From positions 496,001-560,000 of the forward strand of contig DAORJK010000001.1 in NCBI GenBank assembly GCA_035438985.1: a DNA stretch of 64,000 nucleotides, read 5' to 3'. This document shows, piece after piece, positions 1 to 10,600 of this stretch; within the stretch, counting starts at the first letter, position 1, and every line of letters starts with the position of its first letter. The notes below the pieces were generated by a model, which was given only the letters and a program-made list of their open reading frames with translations, was not told where the DNA came from and did no database searches. The translations under genes were made by a program, and so were the position numbers. Source of the stretch: UBA4408 sp002389785. GTDB lineage: Bacteria > Bacteroidota > Bacteroidia > UBA4408.

Positions 1-964
1 TTCAAAAAAAGGGGTTAATCTTCCAAACACAAAAATTTCCTTGCCTTGTTTAACGGCAAAAGATTTAGAAGATTTAGATTTCGCATTGAAGAACAATGTT
101 GAATGGATAGGCCTTTCGTTTGTGCGCTCAGTAACGGATATTGTGGACTTGAAAGAAATTATTAAACGTCAAGGAAAAACATCGAGAGTAGTTGCCAAAA
201 TTGAAAAACCTGAAGCGATTGCTGAAATCGATAACATTATTGACATGACCGATGCATTGATGGTAGCCCGCGGAGATCTTGGTGTTGAAATGCCGATGGA
301 ACGTGTTCCGTTGATTCAAAAAATGTTGGTAACCAAATGTATCAACGCATCAAAACCCGTGATTATCGCCACTCAAATGATGGAAAGTATGATCAGCAAT
401 TACAGCCCAACTCGTGCCGAAGTAAACGATGTGGCCAATGCGGTAATGGATGGTGCCGATGCCGTAATGTTAAGTGGTGAAACTTCAGTTGGAAAATTTC
501 CGGTAAAAGTAATTGAACACATGCAAAACATCGTTGCATCGATTGAACGAGAAGGAAAAATTTATTACAAAGAGCATCCACCTCAACTCAAGAATCAAAC
601 TTTTATTTCAGATTCAATTTGTTACAATGCTTGTGTAATGGCAGAACAAGCTGGTGCTCGTGGTATTATTTCAATGACAAATTCAGGATATACCGCATTT
701 AAATTATCGAGCCATCGGCCCAAAGCTAACATTTTTATTTTTACAGATAACCGCTCTTTGCTTAATACGCTGAGTTTGGTGTGGGGAGTACGAGGTTTTT
801 TTTACGACAAATACGAAAGTACCGACGAAACAATTGCTGACATCAAAAATTTTCTCAAAAAAGGAAATTATGTGGCTGTAGATGATTTAATAATCAATAT
901 CGCCAGTATACCTATGGAAGAAAAGGGACGTGCAAACATGATAAAATTAGGATACGTTAGCTAA
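1..964 (+). CDS. pyk: Pyruvate kinase, 3' part (5' end outside window)
   Basis: Pyruvate kinase makes pyruvate and ATP from phosphoenolpyruvate and ADP in the last step of glycolysis. The reading frame is open from base 2, and the residues before the TTG at 41 (KKGVNLPNTKIS) are normal pyruvate kinase sequence. The gene therefore enters from upstream and 41 is not a start. Visible motifs are SLPCLTAKD, the catalytic-lysine segment VAKIEKPEA, the metal/phosphate loop MVARGDLGVE, TQMMESM, and ANAVMDGADAVMLSGET. The C-terminal allosteric-type domain follows and the protein ends normally. About 320 residues are present, against roughly 470-480 for the whole enzyme. tsaB begins 17 bases downstream on the same strand, so the two may be co-transcribed. 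Family identity is certain. Confidence 0.96.
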   Translation, partial: SKKGVNLPNTKISLPCLTAKDLEDLDFALKNNVEWIGLSFVRSVTDIVDLKEIIKRQGKTSRVVAKIEKPEAIAEIDNIIDMTDALMVARGDLGVEMPMERVPLIQKMLVTKCINASKPVIIATQMMESMISNYSPTRAEVNDVANAVMDGADAVMLSGETSVGKFPVKVIEHMQNIVASIEREGKIYYKEHPPQLKNQTFISDSICYNACVMAEQAGARGIISMTNSGYTAFKLSSHRPKANIFIFTDNRSLLNTLSLVWGVRGFFYDKYESTDETIADIKNFLKKGNYVAVDDLIINIASIPMEEKGRANMIKLGYVS

Positions 965-981
965 TTAAATTAAGTTCTATT

Positions 982-1659
982 TTGGCACTACTTTTACACC
1001 TCGAAACCGCAACAAGCATGTGTTCTGTTGCTTTATCAAAAGATGGAAAATTACTTGACATGGAAGAGCTGAATGCAGGCTATACCCATGCCGAAAATCT
1101 GGTAGCGTTTTGTGATCAATTAGTAAGAAAATGTGATTACACCTACCCTCAACTTGATGCAGTGGTTGTAAGTAAAGGTCCGGGTTCGTACACCGGACTT
1201 CGAATTGGCGTTGCCGCTGCTAAAGGATTTTGTTATGCATTAAATATTCCGCTTATCAGCATCAATACTTTGCAGCAATTGGCACAACAAGTTTTACTTC
1301 AACATACAACAGAAGCAACACTTTTGTGCCCAATGATAGATGCTCGCAGAATGGAGGTATTTTGTGCCTTTTATGACTCAAAGGCAAATGAAATACAAGA
1401 GACTAAGGCAGAAATAATAAACGAAAATAGTTTTAAAGAATTATTGGATAAACATAAAATCGCATTCTTTGGCGACGGTGCTGCAAAATGTAAATCCTTA
1501 CTAAGTCGTCATCACAATGCATTGTTTTTAGATGATGTAATTCCATCATCACGGTACATGATTTCGTTGGCTGAGGAAAAATATGCTCAACAGAAATTTG
1601 AAAATGTGGCTTACTTTGAGCCTTTTTATTTAAAAGAATTTATGCTTGGAGTAAGTTAA
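982..1659 (+). CDS. tsaB: tRNA N6-threonylcarbamoyladenosine biosynthesis protein TsaB
   Basis: TsaB is the non-catalytic scaffold partner of TsaD in making the universal t6A modification at position 37 of ANN-decoding tRNAs. It acts in the cytoplasm with TsaE and TsaD. The 225-residue length is normal. The N-terminal ASKHA strand (LLHLETATSMCSVAL) and the family motif SKGPGSYTGLRIGVAAAKG are both present. The TTG at 982 is chosen because the family protein begins just before this beta strand. The only nearby in-frame ATG (1018, within TSMCS) would remove it. The gene follows pyk by 17 bases and converges on the GlcNAc-kinase-like gene with a 4-base gap. No sign of disruption. Confidence 0.92.
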   Translation: MALLLHLETATSMCSVALSKDGKLLDMEELNAGYTHAENLVAFCDQLVRKCDYTYPQLDAVVVSKGPGSYTGLRIGVAAAKGFCYALNIPLISINTLQQLAQQVLLQHTTEATLLCPMIDARRMEVFCAFYDSKANEIQETKAEIINENSFKELLDKHKIAFFGDGAAKCKSLLSRHHNALFLDDVIPSSRYMISLAEEKYAQQKFENVAYFEPFYLKEFMLGVS

Positions 1660-1661
1660 AA

Positions 1662-1684
1662 TATCACATCAAATGGGTGTGATA
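1662..1684. terminator. Possible hairpin at a convergent gene junction
   Basis: TATCACA (1662-1668) and TGTGATA (1678-1684) form a perfect 7-bp inverted repeat with a 9-base loop. It sits where tsaB and the minus-strand kinase gene end 4 bases apart. Read on the minus strand it is followed by four T residues, so it may be a weak terminator for the kinase gene. It overlaps the 3' end of the kinase coding sequence, which lowers confidence. Confidence 0.3.
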
Positions 1685-2509
1685 ATACACCAAATCATCA
1701 ATGGGAGCTCGCACAATTTTGCCCACTTGCATATGGTTTTCGGAGCATACTTGTATTAATATTTCTTTGTAATTATATCCAACCGAACCAATACAATTGA
1801 ACGTGTATTTTTGATATTCGGGATAATGACAAACCAGGTTTGTAAAAAAAGTTTGAAAACCTTCTTTTATTATTTCTTGGGAATAAGAAAGGTGTTTAAA
1901 TTCATGAACAAACTTACTGAAACTTGCCAAAAATCGATTGGGCAATGGTTTATTGTACAAATGATCGAATATTGCTTCGTTAGTTAAACCAAAGGAGGAA
2001 ACAAAATTTTTATGCATTTCTTCAGGCAAATAACCGCGCATAAAATCGCGTAATACTCTTTTTCCGATGTAGGAACCACTTCCTTCGTCTCCTAAAAAAT
2101 AGCCCAATGAGTCGATGTTGTGTGCTACTTTTGTACCATCGTAAAAGCAAGTATTTGTTCCGGTTCCAAGTATTGCTGCAAAACCTGCTTGTTTGCCAAG
2201 GAGCGCTCTGGCTGCAGCCAATAAATCATGACTTACAAAAACGGTTGCCTTTTTAAAAACCGCTTGCATTGCACGTTCCACAATTTGTACTTTTTCGCTT
2301 ACTGAGCATCCAGCACCGTAGTAATAAACTTGAGAGATTGAAGTTCGGTCGAGTGAAGCCGGCAACTGTTCGTTGAGTGAAGCGATAATTCCTGCTGTGT
2401 CAACAAAATATGGATTGTATCCTTCAGTTGAAAAAAATACCGGAGCATTGGGCGGATTAATTAGTCCCCAGCTGCTTTTTGTAGAACCTCCATCGGCAAT
2501 TAAAATCAT
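1664..2509 (-). CDS. N-acetylglucosamine kinase-like BadF/BadG-family ATPase
   Basis: The protein is 281 residues of the ASKHA fold. It opens with the phosphate-1 loop MILIADGGSTKSSWGL and has an adenosine/sugar-site segment GFAAILGTGTNTCFYDG followed by GYFLGDEGSGSYIGKRVLRD. This matches the BadF/BadG/BcrA/BcrD group, whose Bacteroidota members are usually called N-acetylglucosamine kinase. The expected reaction is ATP-dependent phosphorylation of GlcNAc or a related amino sugar. It lies 27 bases after a FucP-type sugar transporter on the same strand. An uptake-then-phosphorylation pair for chitin- or peptidoglycan-derived sugars is inferred. The substrate cannot be fixed from sequence, and glucosamine or a muropeptide sugar is possible. 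Confidence 0.8.
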   Translation of the reverse strand: MILIADGGSTKSSWGLINPPNAPVFFSTEGYNPYFVDTAGIIASLNEQLPASLDRTSISQVYYYGAGCSVSEKVQIVERAMQAVFKKATVFVSHDLLAAARALLGKQAGFAAILGTGTNTCFYDGTKVAHNIDSLGYFLGDEGSGSYIGKRVLRDFMRGYLPEEMHKNFVSSFGLTNEAIFDHLYNKPLPNRFLASFSKFVHEFKHLSYSQEIIKEGFQTFFTNLVCHYPEYQKYTFNCIGSVGYNYKEILIQVCSENHMQVGKIVRAPIDDLVYYHTHLM

Positions 2510-2536
2510 ACTTGTTAAGATTATTTTGGTGAAAAA

Positions 2537-4189
2537 TTAATGAACTGATTTTGTCTCATTCGAATCATAGTTGATTCCTTGCTTCGCTAAAATTGAACGC
2601 ACTCTCACTGCAAAAAAAGCAAGGTAGCCAAAACAGGCAACAGGTACCCAATAACTGCTGTGGATATCAATGATATCAGCTAATTTTCCTTGCAGTGGAG
2701 GAATAATACCTCCTCCTAAAATCATCATAATTAAAAATGCCGATCCTTGAGAAGTGTATTTTCCAAGTCCGGCTATGCTCAACGAAAAAATACAAGGCCA
2801 CATGATGCTACAAAATAAACCACCACATAAAAAAGCATAAATTGAAATGGTACCTGTGGTAGCCAATCCCACCAACATCGCAAGCACCCCCAGTAAGCTA
2901 AAAACCAATAAAGACTTGGCCGGCTTGTCTGCTCCAATGATTGATCCTACAATTAAAAAAACTAAACAAATAATATAGAGGTATAAATTACTCATGTCGT
3001 GTCCTACCACAGTATTAAAAAACAAAACTACTCCAAATGCCAATACAGGAACGAGTATCATTAAAACTGTGCGCACTGATTTTGAAACAGAGAAGAGAGA
3101 AATAGCACCGGTCCATCTACCTATCATTAAGCTTCCCCAGTACATGCTGATAAATGGCGCTATTTCGCCCGATTGGAATGCTCCGAAATCAGGGTGTTTC
3201 AGCAATTCGCCTAAATTACTTTGTATGGCTACTTCTAAACCAACATAAGTAAAAATGGCTAGCATTCCCAATATTAGCTGAGGATATTGCATCGCTCCCC
3301 ATCCGTTAGGTGCTTTTTTTGCAGATACATTTGCATAAAACAAGGCTCCAACAACCGCAATCAAAGCTAAAAACGACAAGCTTAACCCAACATAATCGTG
3401 CACATGATTTTTCACATTTTCTAAAAAGGAACTATCCGTATATCGAGAAAAGATATAGCCGAATATGCACACTAATAAAAAGCTTAACACCAATAACAAG
3501 TTCTGAGCTTTTTCGGCCTTTTCAAAAGGCTCGTCATTTCTACCGGCAGGTAATTTTTTTGAAAAAAAGAAAATTCCGGCTGCTGCTAAAAACAACAAGG
3601 CTACTGCAGCATAAAGTGTTAACATAAGTGAGAGCGATGAACTTTGAATTTTTTCGTCGCTAATAGTTATGCTTCCAAACAATGCTAAACCAACTACAAT
3701 AGGACCTATAGTGGTACCTAATGAATTAACACCACCCGCCAAATTTAAGCGAGAAGCCCCGGCAGAAGGGTCACCTAATGATATGGTGAAAGGTTGAGCT
3801 GAGGTTTGCTGAAGCGAAAATCCGAGTGCAACAATAAATAACGCACCTAAAATTAGTCCATATACACCTAGGCTAACAGCCCCAATCATAGCAATTGCGC
3901 CAAGTGTACTTAACAACAAACCGTAAATAATTCCATTTTTGAAACCCCATTTATTCAGTATATCAAGTTTTCGTTTTCCACTAACTAAAAATAATACTAA
4001 GGCTCCCAAATAATAGGCACCGTAAAAAGCGAAATCAATGAGTTGGCTTTGAAACTGGTCTAAGCCAAATTTAGCTTTGCAAAAAGGTATAAATACTCCA
4101 TTTCCCGCAGCAATAAATCCCCAGAAAAAAAACACAGAAATTAGCACCGAAAGTGCTCCCCAGTTGGTTGTTTGTTTTGATTTATTCAT
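2537..4189 (-). CDS. FucP-family sugar MFS transporter
   Basis: This is a 550-residue polytopic inner-membrane protein of the major facilitator superfamily. The start (SVLISVFFFWGFIAAGNGVFIPFCKAKFGLDQFQSQLIDFAFYGAYYLGAL) is characteristic of the FucP/glucose-galactose/NagP group. A central segment, QPFTISLGDPSAGASRLNLAGGVNSLGTTIGPIVVG, matches the family. It is longer than E. coli FucP (about 440), owing to an extra hydrophilic/membrane stretch near residues 205-290. Proton-coupled uptake of a hexose or GlcNAc is expected. The kinase-like gene 27 bases downstream favours an amino sugar, by analogy with NagP-NagK pairs. The start is the ATG at 4189; a long leader precedes it. Confidence 0.85.
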   Translation of the reverse strand: MNKSKQTTNWGALSVLISVFFFWGFIAAGNGVFIPFCKAKFGLDQFQSQLIDFAFYGAYYLGALVLFLVSGKRKLDILNKWGFKNGIIYGLLLSTLGAIAMIGAVSLGVYGLILGALFIVALGFSLQQTSAQPFTISLGDPSAGASRLNLAGGVNSLGTTIGPIVVGLALFGSITISDEKIQSSSLSLMLTLYAAVALLFLAAAGIFFFSKKLPAGRNDEPFEKAEKAQNLLLVLSFLLVCIFGYIFSRYTDSSFLENVKNHVHDYVGLSLSFLALIAVVGALFYANVSAKKAPNGWGAMQYPQLILGMLAIFTYVGLEVAIQSNLGELLKHPDFGAFQSGEIAPFISMYWGSLMIGRWTGAISLFSVSKSVRTVLMILVPVLAFGVVLFFNTVVGHDMSNLYLYIICLVFLIVGSIIGADKPAKSLLVFSLLGVLAMLVGLATTGTISIYAFLCGGLFCSIMWPCIFSLSIAGLGKYTSQGSAFLIMMILGGGIIPPLQGKLADIIDIHSSYWVPVACFGYLAFFAVRVRSILAKQGINYDSNETKSVH

Positions 4190-4261
4190 TTATTTATATA
4201 TATCCGCTTTTGTACCTAAAATTTTAAATAATGTAACAGAATAAGAATTTTTGCCTGATTT

Positions 4262-4320
4262 GAATTTATAATTGGAACGCAGATTTGGCGGATTCTTATG
4301 ATTATCGCTGATCTGATTTA
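4262..4320. repeat. Probable dispersed Bacteroidota intergenic repeat, in the leader of the transporter gene
   Basis: The minus strand reads like the short 'AATCAGCGATAATCATAAGAATCCGCCAAATCTGCG' type of non-coding repeat that I recall from many Bacteroidota genomes. There are two related half-units, CGCAGATTTGGCGGA and CGCTGATCTGATTTA. An apparent 73-residue reading frame (4190-4411, minus) runs through it and stops immediately before the transporter start. That frame looks accidental, although its first 20 residues are hydrophobic. The assignment rests on recall and would need copies elsewhere in the genome to confirm it. Confidence 0.4.
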
Positions 4321-4411
4321 GCTGCAAATAAAACTTATTACTTTCAATTTTATGGATTATACCAATAGTAAGAATAATAATTAAACTAGATATAATTGCT
4401 GGTATGCACAT

Positions 4412-4699
4412 TTTTTAAATAATTTATTGCAAGCTCGTCCAAATATAAAAAAATAGTTTACCGCTAATTTGAATTAATTATTCGCGAAAACAGTTTTGCT
4501 AAAATGAATATTTTTTATAGTTTTAAAACATAAAGTTGTTATTGTTCATATCTTATTGTAACCCTATACTTAAAGTCTACGTTTTTACTATTTTATTCGA
4601 CTAATATAAAATTACCCTCTACTAATCAATTTTACTAAAGATCAAAAACAAGTTATAATCCGGCCTATACCCAAATCTACTAGCCCTTTAAATTTTACT
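4412..4699. promoter_or_regulatory. Divergent intergenic region with a -7 box for the minus-strand transporter operon
   Basis: This 288-base gap lies between the minus-strand transporter leader and the giant plus-strand gene. On the minus strand, 4440-4447 reads TATATTTG, a perfect Bacteroidota -7 box (TAnnTTTG). I see no good TTTG at the -33 spacing. If used, the transporter mRNA has a leader of about 240 bases that contains the repeat. On the plus strand I see no box matching the consensus well enough to name for the gene at 4700. Confidence 0.35.
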
Positions 4700-7600
4700 A
4701 TGAAAAAATTACTACTCAAATTAGTTATCCTTTTTTATTTATGCATTGCAACATCAGAAGTTTCAGCGCAATCAGTTGGCGACTACAGAACCCGAGCAGC
4801 TGGAGCTTGGAGCAGCACTACCGTTTGGCAAACCTATCAGATATTAATTGGTTGGCAAAATACTACTGTTCCACCTACCAATAGCAATGGCGCAATATCT
4901 ATATTACACGCTATAACCATTAGTGGAGGTGCTACAGTAAACACCGATCAAACAACCATTTCTACAGGAGGGTCATTAACACTAAGCGATGGGACATTGA
5001 ATTTATACAATGGTTCAGGAAATGATTTAATTATTACCGGCGGAACATTTACCATGAACAATGCAAGCTCGGCATTGAATGCACCGTCGGGATTTGCTTT
5101 GGTTTATGCAACCAGTGGAACGGTTGCGCTTTCGAATGGAACCATTGCAGCGGGTATGAACATCAACACATACAATGCAACCGCATTAACAATTACGCAG
5201 GCAAGTTCAAGTAACTTAACGCTCAATGGCCAAATTACTAATTACTCTACTGCGGCGGTTTGGACTGCTACTTCAGCAACTTTTACCTTCGGTTCAAACG
5301 GTTTTCTTTATAATGGCATTGGAGGGGTTTTTACAATTGCAGGGAGTGGAACCAACAATATTGGAAGCAGCTCATCTACTTCACGCAGCGGAATTATGAC
5401 GAATGCAGGAACTTTTTCAAAAACCACTTCTGCAGTTTTAAATGTAAATGCAAGTAGTTTCGACAATACCGGAACCATTCAACTTATCACAGTTGCATCT
5501 AACTTTTATTTGCACTCAGCTGGCGATATTTTTGGAATACTGGACGCAAACATTGCAGGAAGTAACTTTTACTACAATACGGCAAGTAAAAATTTTTATG
5601 CCGGACTAACTCTGAAAGGAAGCGGAACACATCATATTAACGCAAGCATTACTTATAATATTAGTGGTACAAGTGCGTATACTTTTGGAGCAGTTATTAA
5701 TTTTAATTCACCGGCTGCAATTCCTGCCGATATTAATATAACAGGGGCCACTCTTAATTGCAACAAAGGCGTTTCATTTGACGGACCCGGCTATTCAGTT
5801 TTTACCTATTCGCCCCAGATTAATGTTGCAACCGGAGGAAGCTTCTCAACTTCAATAGATGACACACTTTCCATTATGCCCTATTTTGGGACAACTGCAG
5901 TTCCTTCAACTTTGACAATCAATAACAACATTACGATTGGTGGACCTATGAGTGTTAACTCTATATGTAGCATGCAAGGTAGCGGAACAGCTTATTTTTA
6001 TGGCGACTTGTTAGCGAATGCCGGATTAATTAATAACAGTAGTTTTCAATTTGTTGGCACTTCAGCCCAGAGCGTTAGCGGAAGTTCCGGAAGAATTTCA
6101 ACTACGGTAATCAATAATGCTACTGATGTTACATTTAGTACCAACCACAATTTGTTTACTTCTTTAACGTTTACCAAAGGAAAAATTAGCATTTCTGATA
6201 AATTATTTATTCCCGGAACAGCGAGCATTAGCGGAGTTTCTGCTACAAAGTATTTTACCGGAAACGGTTATTTAAAACGTACTTTATCACCTTCCTCTTC
6301 TTATACATTTCCGGTTGGAAATTCGACCGGATATTTACCTGCAACTTTAACAACTGCTGCGGGATTTGTTGCAGATACAATCTGGATGCGAATTGAGAGT
6401 ACCAAATTTAGTTCAAGTTACAATGGCTCATTTGCTGCAACCGGTCAACCACTAACCACGCATGTGGTAGAACCTGTTTGGCGCATCGTTGAATCAACTT
6501 CCGGAGGAACAAGCTTTAGCAATCTTACTTTGCAATGGAACGGAAGCAACGAAACATATTTGTTTGCACGTAATACTTGTGGAGTCGTAAGTAATGGTGG
6601 AGGTGCTTGGAGTGCAGTAACATCGGGTGCTGCCGGAGGGAGTAATCCATATACGAGAAGTACTACTACTGCAACTATACCCGTTGGTACATTAAAAACA
6701 GCACTTTTTGGTATTGCTGATAATTCGGTTGTTTACTCAAGTAACCGCATTACATCTGATCGTCAAACACGCAATGTGTGTGCAGGTGGTTCCTTTACGT
6801 TTTTCTTCTCGGTACTTGACTCGAATAGCATGAGTGCTTCGAATGTTTTTACTGCACAATTATCAGACGCGAATGGTTCGTTTGCTAGTCCAATTGCCAT
6901 TGGAAGTGTAGTTGCGAAAGGTGGTCGAAATTTGACCTGTACTATTCCTGCCGGAACAGCTGTTGGACACTATTCGGTAAGGGTTGTTTCTTCCAATACA
7001 CCAATGGCAGAGCAAAGAAATGTATTTGGCTATTATGAACAACGTTTATCCGTTCGTTCATTTTGTTATAGTTGCCCGGGGGCCTATTCTACCGTAAGCT
7101 GTGGTACCAATTTCATTAATTATGTATCGTTAAATTACCTCTATCATGCTTCCGCTTGTGAGTCGGTTAGTGCTTTTACCTATTCGTCATACGGATATGA
7201 AGATTATGAAAGCGATGGTAATTCATACAACAATACTGCAACTATAGTACGTGGACGACAAGAATATTTGTACGTTACTACAACTGCTTCAAGTATTATA
7301 TCGGTATGGATTGATTATAACCGCAACGGTGTTTATGAAGCCAGTGAATGGAATCAGGTAACAACTGCAAGTACTGCTAATGCGCAGGCACAACTTATAT
7401 TCACGGTTCCACTTACCGCTTCGCTTGGGTATACTGGTATGCGCATTCGCAATCGAGCTGTTGGAAGTCCGAATGGTTCAGGCGATGCTTGCACCACATT
7501 CGGCAGCGGAGAAACTGAAGATTATTACATTTATATTGCAGATCAATTAAGTAATTCAAGTCATACTCCAACTACGAATAATCGTTGCGTTACAGCTTCT

Positions 7601-10600
7601 ACCTCGCCTACCTTGACTTACAATTCGGTAATTAAAAAGTCGAGTGTAACAGCTGCCAATTTTCAATTACAGGGAAGCATTAGTGGTATAAAACCAGCTA
7701 CATTAACCGGCGGAGGAACAACTACTATTACGATAAATCCTACTCAAAATTTTGAACCAGGAGAAGTAGTTAGTGTAGCAGCCTCAGGTAAATCAATTAT
7801 TGATACATCCCTGCAAACTTCTACCGAATATTGTTATCAATTTACAACAGCGGCATCGGTAGCGCCTAAAACTTTTAAAAAGCATGCGCTTACAGGCTCG
7901 GGGGCTTCGGTAATAAACAACTACAGTGCAGATATCAACAACGATGGATTTACAGATCTTATTGAAGTTAATTCAAGTGCCGCAACCAGCTACATTTCAA
8001 TTTCACGCGGAAACGGAAATGGGACATTTTTAACTCCTACTTATATTTATACGTCTGCTACCCCCTATTCAACTGCGATTGCCGATTATGATTTAGATGG
8101 AGATATGGATATAGCTATAGGATATTCGGCTCAATACAAAGTGGATATTTATTACAATAATGGAACTGGTTCATTTACGGGTCCTTCTAACATTACAACA
8201 AGGTATCGTGCAAGAATTGTTCTTCCGTTTTATTTATTAGACAATGAAGCTCCAAGTATTTTATGCGCCAACACTTCAGATTCAGCAATATCGGTTATTC
8301 AAAATAAAGGAAATGGTGTGATAGGAGATTTAACTCGAACAAAGGTTGGAAGCCCTATTCAAAGCATGGTTACCGGTGATTTTAATTTAGATGGCTTGCT
8401 GGATGTTGCGATTTCGTGTAGTGATAACACAATTAAAATTTATGAGTTTTACACTCGAAAAAGTTTTGCTTTGCGTAATAGCTTTTCATGTGGCGGGACT
8501 ACTCCTTTTGAGCTGAAAACAGCTGATTTAAACGGTGATGGCGAACTTGATTTAGTTTGGTCAAATTTTAGTTCTGCAAACATTGGTTATGCATTGGGAG
8601 GTTCAGCATTTACCTTTGGGACAGTCAGTTTAGCAAGCACCAATGCTAATCCATTTAGATTGGCTCTTGCCGATTACGATGGTGACTGTGATATTGATGC
8701 AGTCTGCAGCTTAGCAGGTACAGCCGATTTCAATTTTTTTGAGAACACTGCCGGAGTACTTTCATTGTATAATAACCCAAAAGGAAATAATAGCGCCGGA
8801 TATATTGTAAGTATTACCTCAGCTGATTACGATGAGGATGGGGACATTGATATTGTAGGTTCTTCTGTTGCTTACAGTTCTAAAACTTTTCTTGAAAATG
8901 CCAGTTATACTATTCAAACAGGCAGTGTTAGCGGACCATTGTGTAATAATCCATCCATTTCAATAAGTTGGGTTGTGAGTGATTCTTTGCCAAGTTCCAA
9001 CTTATTTTATGTACAACTTTCAGATGCATCGGGTAGTTTTGCCAGTCCCACCTACCTTGACACAATAGCGGGACAGTTTAGTGGATCAGCGACTGTTGTT
9101 ATTCCAACCGTTACAGCCGGCACTGGTTACAGAATTCGTGTTACCTCAAATTTTTCCGGAATTACCTATTTTGACAATGGAACCAATATTTCAATTGGTG
9201 CTAGTCCTGCTAATCCGAATATAAATTTTGTTTGTTCTGGCACCAGTACAATTTTATCAGCCACAGGAGGTACCACGTACACCTGGAGTCCATCGACATA
9301 CTTAAGTGCCGCAACCGGATCTCCTGTTACTGCAACACCGGCTGTAACTCAAACAATAACCATGATTGCAAAAGATATTGCAGGTTGTTCGTCGACCGCG
9401 CGTACTGCCTCAGTTGGACCAACTTGTTACTGTTACCCAAATTACGCAAATAATACATGTTCCAATGACTATATAGCTTCAGTGCAATTCAACACATTGA
9501 ATTATTCGAACAGCACTTGCGGTGGAAATGATAACAATACCACCATTAATTATTATACAACCGTTGCACCAAACGTTGCCACTGATTTAAATCGTCTTAG
9601 CACTTACACCTTATCTTTATTAGCAGGCGCTGCAAATCCTGAAGGTTTTGGGGTTTGGATTGATTATAATCAGGATGGTGATTTTGCTGATGTGGGTGAG
9701 TTTATTTATTCATCTCCAACAACTGCAAACCAAACTTTTACTTCTCCCATTTCAATACCGGGCACAGCAACCCTTGGAATTACTCGAATGCGCGTTATGA
9801 TTTCTCGAGGTACTTTAGTTACATCCGGATTCGATTGCTCTACCACACTATCAAGAGGAGAAACGCAAGATTTTTATATTCGAATAAGTGGATGTGTTCC
9901 ACCAACCGTATATACAGTGAGTGGTGGAGGAACTATTTGTAGTTCGCAAACTGGCTCTGTCGCACTAAGTAATTCAACTGCTGGAGTAACCTATGCACTT
10001 TACAGAAATGCAGTTGCAACCGGGACGACTTTAAGCGGTACAGGCACAGCTTTATCATTTACTGGATTAACAAGTGCTGGAACTTATTCAATTTATGGAA
10101 CCAATTCATTGGGATGTAAAATAAAAATGCAGGATTCGGTTTCATTAACGGTAATATCATTACCAACGACTGCAAATGCCGGCTCTGATCAAACCAAGTG
10201 TGGACAAACAAGCACAACATTAACCGCAAATGCTCCAACTTCAGGAACAGGTTCTTGGACTATCGTTTCAGGTTCAGGTGGTTCTTTTTCAGCAACCAAT
10301 AATCCTTCGGCTACTTTTACTGCTGCAGCCGGTAGCACAAATACCTTGCGATGGACAATTAGCAATTCGCCATGTACAGCAAGTAGCGATGATGTAATTA
10401 TTTCGTTCCCATTGAATCCTACCACTGCTTCGGCAGGACCCGATCAATTGGCGCTTTGCGGATTAACCAGTGCTACACTTGCAGCTAATACTCCTTCAGT
10501 TGGCACCGGCACTTGGACGGTAGTTTCAGGAACAGGAGGTTCGTTTTCAAATGCAGCATCAGCTAGTTCAACCTTTATTGGTACTTCCGGAAATACTTAC

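Noticed and set aside
41..964. Start of pyruvate kinase at the TTG at 41
   Set aside because: The frame is open to base 2 and the upstream residues fit pyruvate kinase, so the gene begins before the window.
4190..4411. 73-residue minus-strand reading frame
   Set aside because: It runs through a sequence that resembles a non-coding dispersed repeat. The C-terminal half reads like its chance translation, and the frame lies within the transporter leader.
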